From the NCBI GenBank assembly GCA_007130045.1, contig SLTG01000102.1:1-64000 (forward strand): DNA of 64,000 nt, written 5' to 3'. This stretch comes from Opitutales bacterium (GTDB taxonomy: Bacteria; Verrucomicrobiota; Verrucomicrobiia; Opitutales; T3Sed10-336). Below are positions 41,512 to 50,431 of this stretch, piece by piece. Both the position numbers and the translations under genes were made by a program. Numbering within the stretch: the stretch's first letter is position 1; each line of letters opens with the position of its first letter. The notes beneath the pieces are model-generated. The model saw only the letters and a program-made list of their open reading frames with translations, was not told the origin of the DNA and did not search any database.

Positions 41512-42098
41512 GCGCACCCCTTCAAATAACAAATCCGCAAACTTCAGCCTCTTGGTTATGCTCTGAACTCCGGCTCCCCAACCAAACCCACCTCGGAAAC
41601 TCCGCTCGTTTCGCACATTCAACACTATCGAATCCGTCCGATATCACAATACGGGGAGCTTCCGGAACCGGAAACGACCCACAAACTTTTCTGAAGATCC
41701 AAATTTTAACAGAAAGTGGGGCTTTGCCGATTGATCGCTTGCCCCCTCAGTTCAAGCTGCTTCTTTAACTTATCGAGTGAGAAATACCTCGCCACCTAGC
41801 TTTTTTTTCCGGGAATCCTTTCGGAAGCAAACCTTCTCCCCCACAACAACCCCTTTCCACAACCGGGTGGGGCTTCTGGGGGCGGGCCGGGGGCACCCCC
41901 CCGGTGGGCGGTGGACACACACAACGATTCGGCCCAGGGGCTCGGTCAACCGCGATCCGAACGCCGCTGGCGGTCTGTCGGAGAAGATGAGCATTCGGGG
42001 TTGAATGGCGGCCGATTCCAGTCACGCCCGTGTTCAATAGGGCAACCTCCTGTCGGGACTGGGCGCAGGCGATGACTCCCGGGAGCGCTTCCCGGAAA

Positions 42099-42530
42099 AG
42101 CAAATGGCCGACCGCGACCTACCCCTAAATCACGGCCGGCCGCTTTTGCTGGGGTAACCGTTATCGACGATGACGACCGACACCTAAGGGGCAAGCGAAA
42201 AATCCACGCGGCGGATGAGTCTTTCGGGGCCGACCATTTCGCGCTTTGGTTGGTAGGGCATAGGGAGTGGCGGGGTTGGGACCGCCACTCCGGCTTGCTA
42301 TTCCTTGCCATGCCATGCCTCGTGAACTCACCAGCCCCCGACCGGCGCCAAGTGGGCGTGTTACGCCCTACGGCGAGCGAGGCAACCAGATCGCGCAATG
42401 CGACTGGTGTCGGTAGTAGGGTCACCAAGGCTCCCATTTGAAGGATCCACGGGCACCTACCAGCAAGCTCAAATCTTAAGATCCTGAATGTCGCGGGCAC
42501 GGTCAATAGAATTCAGCTTGGTGCTGGAAT
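42099..42530. ncRNA. Candidate structured non-coding RNA region
   Basis: No convincing CDS. Consecutive stem-loops at 42099-42150, 42264-42291, 42352-42371, 42385-42408 and 42511-42530. Confidence 0.35.
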
Positions 42531-42568
42531 ATATCCACGGATGCTATGGTGGCATCGCCCAGGAGCCG

Positions 42569-42618
42569 TGACGATTTTGTGACGGTTTGTGACGGGTATT
42601 TATGACAAATCATGTCAC
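42569..42618. repeat. Helically phased GTGACG repeats plus TGACA/TGTCA inverted repeat
   Basis: GTGACG at 42569, 42579 and 42589 (10-bp steps), then TGACA-aatca-TGTCA at 42603-42617. Confidence 0.8.
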
Positions 42619-42713
42619 AACCTGACCGTTCGGCCAAATACCCATGCGAGCGACCTACACCCCGAAAACCCCTTAAAACTGGTACTTTCGGGCGATTTAT
42701 TGGGGTAATTTTC

Positions 42714-42788
42714 TGGTGCCCCCGCCCAGACTCGAACTGGGATTAACGGTTTAGGAAACCGCGGTTCTATCCTTTGAACTACGGGGAC
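42714..42788 (-). tRNA. tRNA-Arg (anticodon CCT), CCA encoded
   Basis: Reverse complement gtccccgtagttcaaaggatagaaccgcggtttcctaaaccgttaatcccagttcgagtctgggcgggggcacca folds as a cloverleaf; acceptor GTCCCCG/CGGGGGC, anticodon loop TTCCTAA. Confidence 0.93.
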
Positions 42789-42872
42789 AGTTGGACCTAT
42801 GTGGATCCAATCTTTATAAACTTTCGTACGCAGTCAATTTCGAATAATTCTAAATTCGGACCAGGTTCCGAA

Positions 42873-43733
42873 TCAATCCAGGTAGCGTTTCTGGAGATCG
42901 GCGTAGGTGTCGATGCGGCGGTCGCGGAAGAAGGGCCAGTCGCAGCGGATTTCCTCGATGCGGCCGAGGTCGCATTCGACGACGAGGACTTCCTCCTTGT
43001 CGGCCGCGGCTTTGGCGACGACTTCGCCGAACGGGTTGGCGACGAAGGAGCCGCCCCAGAAATCGAGGGCGCCCTCGCGGCCGGTGCGGTTGACGGCGGC
43101 GACGTAGCATCCGTTGGCGACCGCGTGACCGCGCTGCACGGTCTCCCATGCGGTCTGCTGGGCGGCGCCCTGCGCCTCCTTTTCCTCGTCCATCCATCCG
43201 ATCGCGGTCGGATAAAACAGGATCCGGGCGCCGGACAACGCGGTCAGACGCGCCGCTTCAGGGTACCACTGGTCCCAGCACACCAGCACCCCAATTTTTC
43301 CGTGCCGCGTGTCCCATGTGCGGTAGCCGAGGTCCCCCGGGGTGAAGTAAAATTTCTCGTAGTAATTCGGATCATCGGGAATGTGCATCTTCCGGTACTT
43401 GCCGAGGTAACTTCCATCCGCGTCGATCACCGCGGCCGTGTTGTGGTAGATGCCCGGAGCGCGCTTTTCGAAAAGCGACGCAATGATCACGCAATCGTGA
43501 GCCTTTGCCGCCTCCGAAAGCCGGGTTGTCGTCGGGCCGGGAATTTCTTCGGCGAGCGAGAAACGCGCCGAGTCCTCCTCCTGGCAGAAGTACTGGGTGA
43601 GAAAAAGCTCCTGCAGGCAGACGATCCGCGCCCCGCGCCCGGCGGCGTCCGCGATTCCGTTCAGGGTGCGCTTGAGATTGTTCTGTTTGTCGGAGCCGCA
43701 ACGCGATTGAACCAACCCGATTTTGGTCTTCAT
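42873..43733 (-). CDS. aguB: Carbon-nitrogen hydrolase, N-carbamoylputrescine amidase-like
   Basis: IVCLQELFLTQYFCQ, KYRKMHIPDDPNYYEKFYFTPGD, IGVLVCWDQWYPEAARL. Confidence 0.88.
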   Translation of the reverse strand: MKTKIGLVQSRCGSDKQNNLKRTLNGIADAAGRGARIVCLQELFLTQYFCQEEDSARFSLAEEIPGPTTTRLSEAAKAHDCVIIASLFEKRAPGIYHNTAAVIDADGSYLGKYRKMHIPDDPNYYEKFYFTPGDLGYRTWDTRHGKIGVLVCWDQWYPEAARLTALSGARILFYPTAIGWMDEEKEAQGAAQQTAWETVQRGHAVANGCYVAAVNRTGREGALDFWGGSFVANPFGEVVAKAAADKEEVLVVECDLGRIEEIRCDWPFFRDRRIDTYADLQKRYLD

Positions 43734-44021
43734 AATAGGGAACGGTAGTCGATCGCCGGAATCGTTCCAGTGAAAAAGGCGGGCGCGTTGCGCGGTTCCT
43801 GGTTCTTCGTGCTTCGTTCACGGTAAGGGGTTCTGCTGTTCGCGGAGCCACCCGCTCGTCACCGAGCGGCCTACGGGGGGAAGGGAAATTACGAATTATG
43901 GATTATGGATTGGCATCGGCGGGAGGAGATGGCGGAGCGATTTTGAAATCACGAGGAGCGCGGCGTTCTTCTTGCGGGGAGGGTGCCCCTGCATTCTATT
44001 GTGAATGCGCGATCGTCCTGC

Positions 44022-46379
44022 ATGAAAATATCATTCGATACCAAGACCGTTTCACTTTCCATTGGGGAGTTCTCCGAGTTCACGGTGGCGCCGGTTTCGT
44101 CGGGGGACGTGCGGGGCGGCGGTCTCTGGCGGGCGCAGGTGGGAACGTCATGGCACGGGGAATTGCGAACGCGCTCCGCAAGCGAGAGGCCGGGCGCGTG
44201 TTTTGAAGTCCCGGTCGGCGGTCGCTGGATTCACAAGGACTGGATTGTCGAACTCCAGGGCCGCATCGACCAGGTGCTGCCCGACGGCGACGACGTTCTC
44301 CTGCGCGAAGTCAAGACGGTCACCTTTCCGCTCCCGGCGTCGGAAAGCGACCTGCGCGAGACCCACCCCGCCTATTTCCGCCAGCTCGCCGCCTACCAGT
44401 CCCTCTATCGTTTCAGCTATCGGGACCGGGAACAGTTCGAACTTCCGCGAGCGGAAATATTCTTCCTCGAAATCGGCACGGGGCTGTCCCAGGCGGTTCC
44501 GCTCGGCCCGGAGGACAAGGACTTGTTTGAAAACCAGGTCGCGTCGCTGGTCGAATTCCTCCAGCTCCGAGAATCCCATCTGCGGCGGCTGCGGACCTGC
44601 CGCATCCTTTCCCCGTTTCCCGAACCGCGTCCCGGCCAGGAAGACGTCTCCGATCGCCTGGCACATGCCGTAAGGAAAAACTCGATACTGCTTTTCCATG
44701 CGCCGACCGGCTTCGGCAAGACCGGCTACCTGCTGGAGATGGCGCTCAACGAACTCAAGGACGGCCGCGTCACCCGCATCGTTTACCTGACCGGTAAATC
44801 GACCGGCCAGATCCAGGTTCTTCGCCAGCTTGGCGCGATGCTGCCGGAGGACGCCCCGGTCTCCTGCATCCAGGTCCGAAACAAGAAGGACCACTGCATC
44901 AATTCCGTCTTTCACTGCTTCCGCGAAACCTGTCCCTACCTCGACGACCTTGAAGTCCGATGGAAAAAGAGCGGGCTTGGCGCGCTCATGTTTTCGGATC
45001 AAACCGAACTCACGCTCGACAGATTGCGCGATTCCGGAAAGCGCGCCTCGGTCTGCCCGTACGAGATCACACGCATGGCGCTTGCCGGAGCGGATATCTG
45101 GGTGGGCGACTACAATTACGTGTTTTCTCCATCCACTCGCTCGTTCTTCCACGAGCGGCCGGGCTTTGATCCCGCCCGCACCTTCCTCATCATAGACGAA
45201 GCCCACAACCTTCCTTCGCGCGTGGCCGACAACCACTCGGTTCGCATCGGCGTGGAAGAGGCACGCGATGTTCTCACCGAATTCACGTTCAAACCCGTCC
45301 CTCCCGGAATTCTCCGAAGCTGGGAAACGTTCATCGACCTGCTCTCCGGGCTTCGTCCGTGCGATCGAATCAATCCCTCCTCCGAAGCGGCCATCCGTTC
45401 CGCGGCACGGAATCTGGGCGAACAGTTTCTCTCGACACCTCCCGACTACGCATCCATGAGCCCCGAAACGCTCCAGCGGATCGACCATGCCGCCGGGCTC
45501 ACTCATTTGCTCGACAATCCCGATATCGAAAAACTACTCTGGGTCCCGCGCGAGGGAGTGCTCCAGTTGACCTGCCTGGATGCGTCCATTCCGCTCGGAG
45601 AAACGCTGCGATCGTTCCGGTCGGCGGCCCTGGCTTCGGCAACCTTCGGTCCGCACGATCATTTCATACGTGAATGCGGCCTGGAGGACACGACGGATTC
45701 CGTCGCCCGGGTCGAGGCACACGCCCCGTGGAGAAGCGGCGCCTACGATCTCGCCGTGGACCTGCGGGCCGACACCCGGTTCCGGCAGCGCGCCCGCCAC
45801 ATGCCTGTCATGGCCGAGACGGTCGCCCGCCTTTGCCGCCGGGCCTCCGGCCCCGTCGCTGTCTTCTTCCCCTCATACCGTTACGCGCGCGACTTGCTCG
45901 ACGAACTTGAGAGCCGGTTTTCCGAAATCCGCGTCTCCCTCCAGGAACGCCGGGACAGCCTGGCCGAACAAACCTCGTTCATCGAGGAGTCCCTGCTCCT
46001 GTCGGACGCCCTTTTTCTGATCCTGGGCAGCAGCTACACCGAAAGCATCGACCTGCTCGGAGGGCGGATCGAATACGCGCTCGTCGCCGGACCCGCGCTT
46101 CCGGAAGTCAACGCGGTGCAAAAGGCGCGCATGGAATCCGGGCGCGACGGAGACGAAGCGGACCGCAACGAACGCTTCCGCAGCGTTTACCAGATCCCCG
46201 GCATGCGAAAGGTCAACCAGGCCATCGGGCGACTGGTGCGTGCCCCCGGGCACCGTGCCCGCATCCTGTTGCTTTGTCGCAGATTTGCAGAAACGTCCTA
46301 CCGGGAGCTTCTCAATCCGGACCTTCGGCCGACCACATGGATCGCCACAGATGAAGACCTCGAAACCTGGCTCGAATGA
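44022..46379 (+). CDS. XPD/DinG-like SF2 helicase with N-terminal PD-(D/E)xK-like nuclease domain
   Basis: N-terminal GRIDQVLPDGDDVLLREVKTV...YFRQLAAYQSLYR...RAEIFFLEI, then HAPTGFGKTGYLLEMA, Cys cluster, LIIDEAHNLPSR, NQAIGRLVRAPGHRA. Confidence 0.75.
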   Translation: MKISFDTKTVSLSIGEFSEFTVAPVSSGDVRGGGLWRAQVGTSWHGELRTRSASERPGACFEVPVGGRWIHKDWIVELQGRIDQVLPDGDDVLLREVKTVTFPLPASESDLRETHPAYFRQLAAYQSLYRFSYRDREQFELPRAEIFFLEIGTGLSQAVPLGPEDKDLFENQVASLVEFLQLRESHLRRLRTCRILSPFPEPRPGQEDVSDRLAHAVRKNSILLFHAPTGFGKTGYLLEMALNELKDGRVTRIVYLTGKSTGQIQVLRQLGAMLPEDAPVSCIQVRNKKDHCINSVFHCFRETCPYLDDLEVRWKKSGLGALMFSDQTELTLDRLRDSGKRASVCPYEITRMALAGADIWVGDYNYVFSPSTRSFFHERPGFDPARTFLIIDEAHNLPSRVADNHSVRIGVEEARDVLTEFTFKPVPPGILRSWETFIDLLSGLRPCDRINPSSEAAIRSAARNLGEQFLSTPPDYASMSPETLQRIDHAAGLTHLLDNPDIEKLLWVPREGVLQLTCLDASIPLGETLRSFRSAALASATFGPHDHFIRECGLEDTTDSVARVEAHAPWRSGAYDLAVDLRADTRFRQRARHMPVMAETVARLCRRASGPVAVFFPSYRYARDLLDELESRFSEIRVSLQERRDSLAEQTSFIEESLLLSDALFLILGSSYTESIDLLGGRIEYALVAGPALPEVNAVQKARMESGRDGDEADRNERFRSVYQIPGMRKVNQAIGRLVRAPGHRARILLLCRRFAETSYRELLNPDLRPTTWIATDEDLETWLE

Positions 46380-46551
46380 TCAGTCTCTTCGGTATATCCA
46401 TAGTTTTCATCATCTACCTCCCTTGCCCTACATCATAACATCCCACTCTTTGATTCTCAAGGAATAAGCAATAGACAAAGCCCCTGCCCGCCGCGTCCCG
46501 CTTCCGCCTTTTTTCTTTACCTGCCTTTTCAATTTCATCCTAATTGCGGAA

Positions 46552-47100
46552 ATGGCTTATTCCCGAACGATCGGCTCACAGGAAATTCATGGTGCGATCG
46601 ACCGCATGGTCGAAGCCGTCGCCGGCGCCCACCGGGAAACATCGAAGCTGGGTATCCTCGGGATTTCCGACGGGGGAATTCTCCTGTCGCAACGGCTCGC
46701 TCGGGGCGTTTCCGAGAAGCTTGGACGGGAAATCCCTTTCGGGGTCATCGACATTTCCTTCCATAGGGACGACATTTCGACGAATCCCATTCCCAAGGCA
46801 TCGAACCCCACATCGATCCCGTTCGATATCCAGAATGCGACGGTCATCCTCGCCGACGACGTCCTGTCAACCGGCCGGAGCCTTCGCGCCGCGATCAACG
46901 AAATCTTCGACCAGGGACGTCCCGCCCGCCTGCAGGCCGCGGCTCTCTTCGACCGCGGCGGAAGGCTGCTGCCGCTTCGGCCGGATTTCACCGGATTCGA
47001 GGAATTCGTCCCTAAGGACCACAATGTCGCGGTCCTGCTTTCCGAGGACGATCCCTCGAACGACGAGATCCGAATCTCCGAACAGGCAAACTGTAAATGA
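46552..47100 (+). CDS. pyrR: PyrR uracil phosphoribosyltransferase/regulator-like
   Basis: GILGISDGGILLSQRLA, FGVIDISFHRDDIS, VILADDVLSTGRSLRAAI PRPP loop. Confidence 0.9.
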   Translation: MAYSRTIGSQEIHGAIDRMVEAVAGAHRETSKLGILGISDGGILLSQRLARGVSEKLGREIPFGVIDISFHRDDISTNPIPKASNPTSIPFDIQNATVILADDVLSTGRSLRAAINEIFDQGRPARLQAAALFDRGGRLLPLRPDFTGFEEFVPKDHNVAVLLSEDDPSNDEIRISEQANCK

Positions 47101-48047
47101 GCTGGACGAAAACACATCTGGTCGGCATCGAAGACCTCACGCTCGACGAACTGGAGACCATTTTCCGTGTGACCACGTCCTTCAAGGGCATCCTGACGCG
47201 CACAGTCAAGAAGGTCCCGGCGCTTCGGGGAAAAACCGTGGTGAATCTCTTCCTCGAGCCGAGCACCCGAACGCGGGTTGCTTTCGAAATGGCCGCCAAG
47301 CGGCTCAGTGCGGATGTCGTCTCCGTTATGGGCTCCGCAAGCAGCATCGTCAAAGGGGAAACCCTCCGCGACACCGCGCTGAACATTCAGGCGCTCAACG
47401 CGGACATTATCGTCATCCGCCATACCGCCGCCGGCGCGCCGGCCTACCTCTCCCGGATCAGCAGCATTCCCATCATCAACGCCGGCGACGGCGCCCACGA
47501 GCATCCCACACAGGCCCTGCTCGACTGCTTCACGATGCGCGAACACCTCGGCGACCTGAAAGGACGAAAGGTGACAATTCTCGGAGACATCCTGTTCAGC
47601 CGGGTTGCGCGGTCGAATCTCTGGGCGTTGACCAAGCTCGGCGCCGAGGTCACCGTCGCGGGCCCGTCCACGCTGGTGCCATCCGCCTTCAAACATTTCG
47701 GCGTCACCGTGTGCCACGATCTGAAGACGGCCCTCGCCGACGCCGACGCCGTCATGCTGCTCCGGATCCAGCACGAACGCCAGGCCGTGGCGCATTTCCC
47801 CTCGCTCGGAGAGTATACGAGCATGTTCGGGCTCAACAAAACGCGTGCATCCTGGCTCAAACCCGACGCCATCATCATGCACCCCGGTCCCATCAACCGC
47901 GGCGTGGAGATCGATTCCGACCTCGCCGATTCCAGCCGCTCGGTCATCCTGCAGCAGGTCACCAACGGAATCGCCACCCGAATGGCGGTCCTCTACCTTT
48001 GTTCGGGCGGTACACCCGAAGCCCTTGGAGAAACCAGCGATGAGTAA
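47097..48047 (+). CDS. pyrB: Aspartate carbamoyltransferase catalytic subunit
   Basis: FLEPSTRTRVAFEMAAKRL, SSIVKGETLRDTALN, PIINAGDGAHEHPTQALLD. Confidence 0.96.
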   Translation: MSWTKTHLVGIEDLTLDELETIFRVTTSFKGILTRTVKKVPALRGKTVVNLFLEPSTRTRVAFEMAAKRLSADVVSVMGSASSIVKGETLRDTALNIQALNADIIVIRHTAAGAPAYLSRISSIPIINAGDGAHEHPTQALLDCFTMREHLGDLKGRKVTILGDILFSRVARSNLWALTKLGAEVTVAGPSTLVPSAFKHFGVTVCHDLKTALADADAVMLLRIQHERQAVAHFPSLGEYTSMFGLNKTRASWLKPDAIIMHPGPINRGVEIDSDLADSSRSVILQQVTNGIATRMAVLYLCSGGTPEALGETSDE

Positions 48048-49338
48048 GCACGCCCTCTGGATCAAGAACGGACGCATCATCGATCCGGCCGCACGCCGCG
48101 ACGAGACGGGAGACCTGTTCGCGGTCGACGGATCCATCCGGAAAAGTCTCACCCCCGCGCAGAAGAAATCGGCCGAAGTGATCGACGCAAACGGATTGGT
48201 CGTCTGCCCGGGCCTGGTGGACATCCACGTACACCTGCGCGAACCCGGCCAGACGCACAAGGAAACGATCGCCACCGGGACCCGCGCCGCAGCAGCAGGC
48301 GGGTTCACCACCGTCGTCTGCATGCCGAACACCTCCCCGCCCGCGGACAACGCCGGTACCATTCAGTATATTCTCGACACCATCAAACGCGATGCGTTGG
48401 TCAACGTCCTCCCCACCGGATGCATCACCGAGAAGATGGAAGGGAAGCACCTGGCGCCGATCGGTTCGCTCAAGCGTGCCGGCGTGATCGCCATCACCGA
48501 CGACGGGCTCTGTGTCCAGAACAACGAGATTATGCGGCGCGCCGTCGAATACGCCAACATGTTCGACCTGCTGGTCATGGACCACTGCCAGGACGCCGCA
48601 TTGACCGAAAACGCGGTGATGAACGAGGGCGACTGGTCCCTGCGCCTGGGTCTCAAGGGTTGGCCGGGCGCCGCCGAGGATGTGATCGTCTCGCGCAACG
48701 TAATCCTCTCGACGCTGACCGGAGCGCGTATCCACTGCCAGCACATCAGCTCCGCGAACGCGGTCGATATTATCCGCAGGGCCAAGCAGCGCGGCGTGCG
48801 CATCTCGGCGGAAGTCTGTCCTCACCATCTCGCGCTCACCGACGCCTGCCTGAAGACCTACGACACCCATTTCAAGATGAATCCCCCGCTGCGAACCGAG
48901 GAAGACCGCCGCGCGATCATCGAAGGCATCAAGGACGGCACGCTCGACTGCATCGCCACCGATCACGCCCCGCACACCGATTACGAAAAAGACCAGGAAT
49001 TCGATTACGCGCCCTTCGGCATCATCGGACTGGAAACCGCGCTGGCCGTCTCCCTGGAGGTCCTCTTCCACAGCGGGGAAATGTCCCTTTCCGAAACCCT
49101 CGGGCTCCTCACCCGCAAGCCCTCAACCGTTGTGGGCATCGACAGAGGGACGCTGCGAACCGGCGCCCCCGCCGACATCACCCTTTTCGATCCCGACGAA
49201 GCCTGGGAAGTGGATCCGGCGCGCTTTTTCAGCCAATCGTGCAACTCTCCCTGGAACTACAAATCGCTGAAAGGACGCGTAAAAACAACGCTCGTGGGGG
49301 GTGAAATTGTGTTTAATCGGGGTAATGTGGTTCGGTAA
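48040..49338 (+). CDS. pyrC: Dihydroorotase
   Basis: GLVDIHVHLREPGQTHKETI, CMPNTSPPADN, ATDHAPHTDYEK. Confidence 0.95.
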   Translation: MSKHALWIKNGRIIDPAARRDETGDLFAVDGSIRKSLTPAQKKSAEVIDANGLVVCPGLVDIHVHLREPGQTHKETIATGTRAAAAGGFTTVVCMPNTSPPADNAGTIQYILDTIKRDALVNVLPTGCITEKMEGKHLAPIGSLKRAGVIAITDDGLCVQNNEIMRRAVEYANMFDLLVMDHCQDAALTENAVMNEGDWSLRLGLKGWPGAAEDVIVSRNVILSTLTGARIHCQHISSANAVDIIRRAKQRGVRISAEVCPHHLALTDACLKTYDTHFKMNPPLRTEEDRRAIIEGIKDGTLDCIATDHAPHTDYEKDQEFDYAPFGIIGLETALAVSLEVLFHSGEMSLSETLGLLTRKPSTVVGIDRGTLRTGAPADITLFDPDEAWEVDPARFFSQSCNSPWNYKSLKGRVKTTLVGGEIVFNRGNVVR

Positions 49339-50177
49339 TGCCTGATGTGACACCGCCCGTCTCCGTCATCTACTACCAGGGAGTGATTCTCCTGGTCGGA
49401 TTCGTTGTCCTGATTCATAGCCTGAGCACCCAGGCCTTCCGCCTGAAGGACGGCGGACGGACGCCGACCTGGCGGATATCGCCTGCGGACTTCGGGATAT
49501 TCGTGATTTCCCTCTTCTTTGCGGTGCTCATCGTTCAAATAAGTGTCGCCTCCTTCGCAATCAAGGATTTCGAGCCCGGCGATGAAACTTCTCCGGCCGG
49601 GGTCGTCGTTTTCGGTTCGCTCTTTCATCTGACCTGTATCGGCGTTTTCCTTGGTTTTCGAAAAGCCTTCCCCAAGAGTTTTCGGAATCCTTTGAATTCC
49701 GTGAGAATCTCCTGGTTCGCTGCGGGCGGGTTCGCTTTCTACGCCTTTCTGGCCATTCTGCCTGTGCTCTCGATCGGCACTCTTGTGTGGATGGAGATCC
49801 TCGAAGCAGTTGGGATCACTCCACAACCCCAGGATGTCGTGGAAACGTTTTTCGCTATCGACTCACACGCCATGATGTTGGGCATGCTGGTCGTGGTGGT
49901 CATTCTCGCACCGGTCAGCGAAGAAATTATTTTCCGCGGATGCCTCTATCGGTTCCTCAAGGAGCGCATGCCAATGTGGATTGCGATTGCCGCAAGCGCC
50001 GTCTTGTTTTCCCTCATGCACCGGAACTCGATGGGCTTTGTCGCCCTCGGCCTCCTGGGCGCCTTGCTGTGCGTGGTGTACGAGCGCACGGGAAGCCTCA
50101 AGGTTCCGATCCTTCTTCACGCGATCTTCAACCTGAACACCGTGATTCTCATCCTGATGCATAACGGCTCGGAATGA
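49338..50177 (+). CDS. CPBP-family intramembrane metalloprotease (CAAX protease-like)
   Basis: APVSEEIIFRGCLYRFL, LMHRNSMGFVALGLLGALLCVVYERTGSLKVPILLHAIFN. Confidence 0.88.
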   Translation: MPDVTPPVSVIYYQGVILLVGFVVLIHSLSTQAFRLKDGGRTPTWRISPADFGIFVISLFFAVLIVQISVASFAIKDFEPGDETSPAGVVVFGSLFHLTCIGVFLGFRKAFPKSFRNPLNSVRISWFAAGGFAFYAFLAILPVLSIGTLVWMEILEAVGITPQPQDVVETFFAIDSHAMMLGMLVVVVILAPVSEEIIFRGCLYRFLKERMPMWIAIAASAVLFSLMHRNSMGFVALGLLGALLCVVYERTGSLKVPILLHAIFNLNTVILILMHNGSE

Positions 50178-50431
50178 ACGCAAGTGCCCGTCCGGATACG
50201 GCGTGCCCGGCCCCCGGCGGTTTGGTCGTGGCCGGGGCACGATTGGGAAAGCACCGTTCCCCGGTACGCCCGGACAAACTTGAGACAAGCCGGTAATCAA
50301 CTGGAAACGCGGTTATTTGACTGGGGCCTTAAGGTTCCAAGTTCATTATTGCCATGATCGAGGTATAGATTGGATGCTATCATTGTCTTGAAATCCTCGG
50401 CCTTTCCCGGTTTGACTTCAGCACACGGTTC

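Noticed and set aside
41880-41910. CGGGGGCACC near 41.9 kb as a second copy of the tRNA-Arg 3' end (att site)
   Set aside because: Only about 10 nt, inverted relative to the tRNA and within a G/C homopolymer-rich hairpin; likely chance.
44148-45506. 452-aa antisense ORF opposite the nuclease-helicase fusion
   Set aside because: Shadow ORF; the sense strand has Walker A/DEAH motifs.
46380-46551. PyrR-binding attenuator upstream of pyrR
   Set aside because: Looked for a terminator/antiterminator and PyrR-box-like sequence in the leader; none was convincing.
46587-48362. 591-aa antisense ORF across pyrR/pyrB/pyrC
   Set aside because: High-GC shadow ORF opposite three well-recognised genes; composition not protein-like.
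47959-49071. 370-aa antisense ORF opposite dihydroorotase
   Set aside because: Shadow ORF; the sense strand carries all pyrC motifs.
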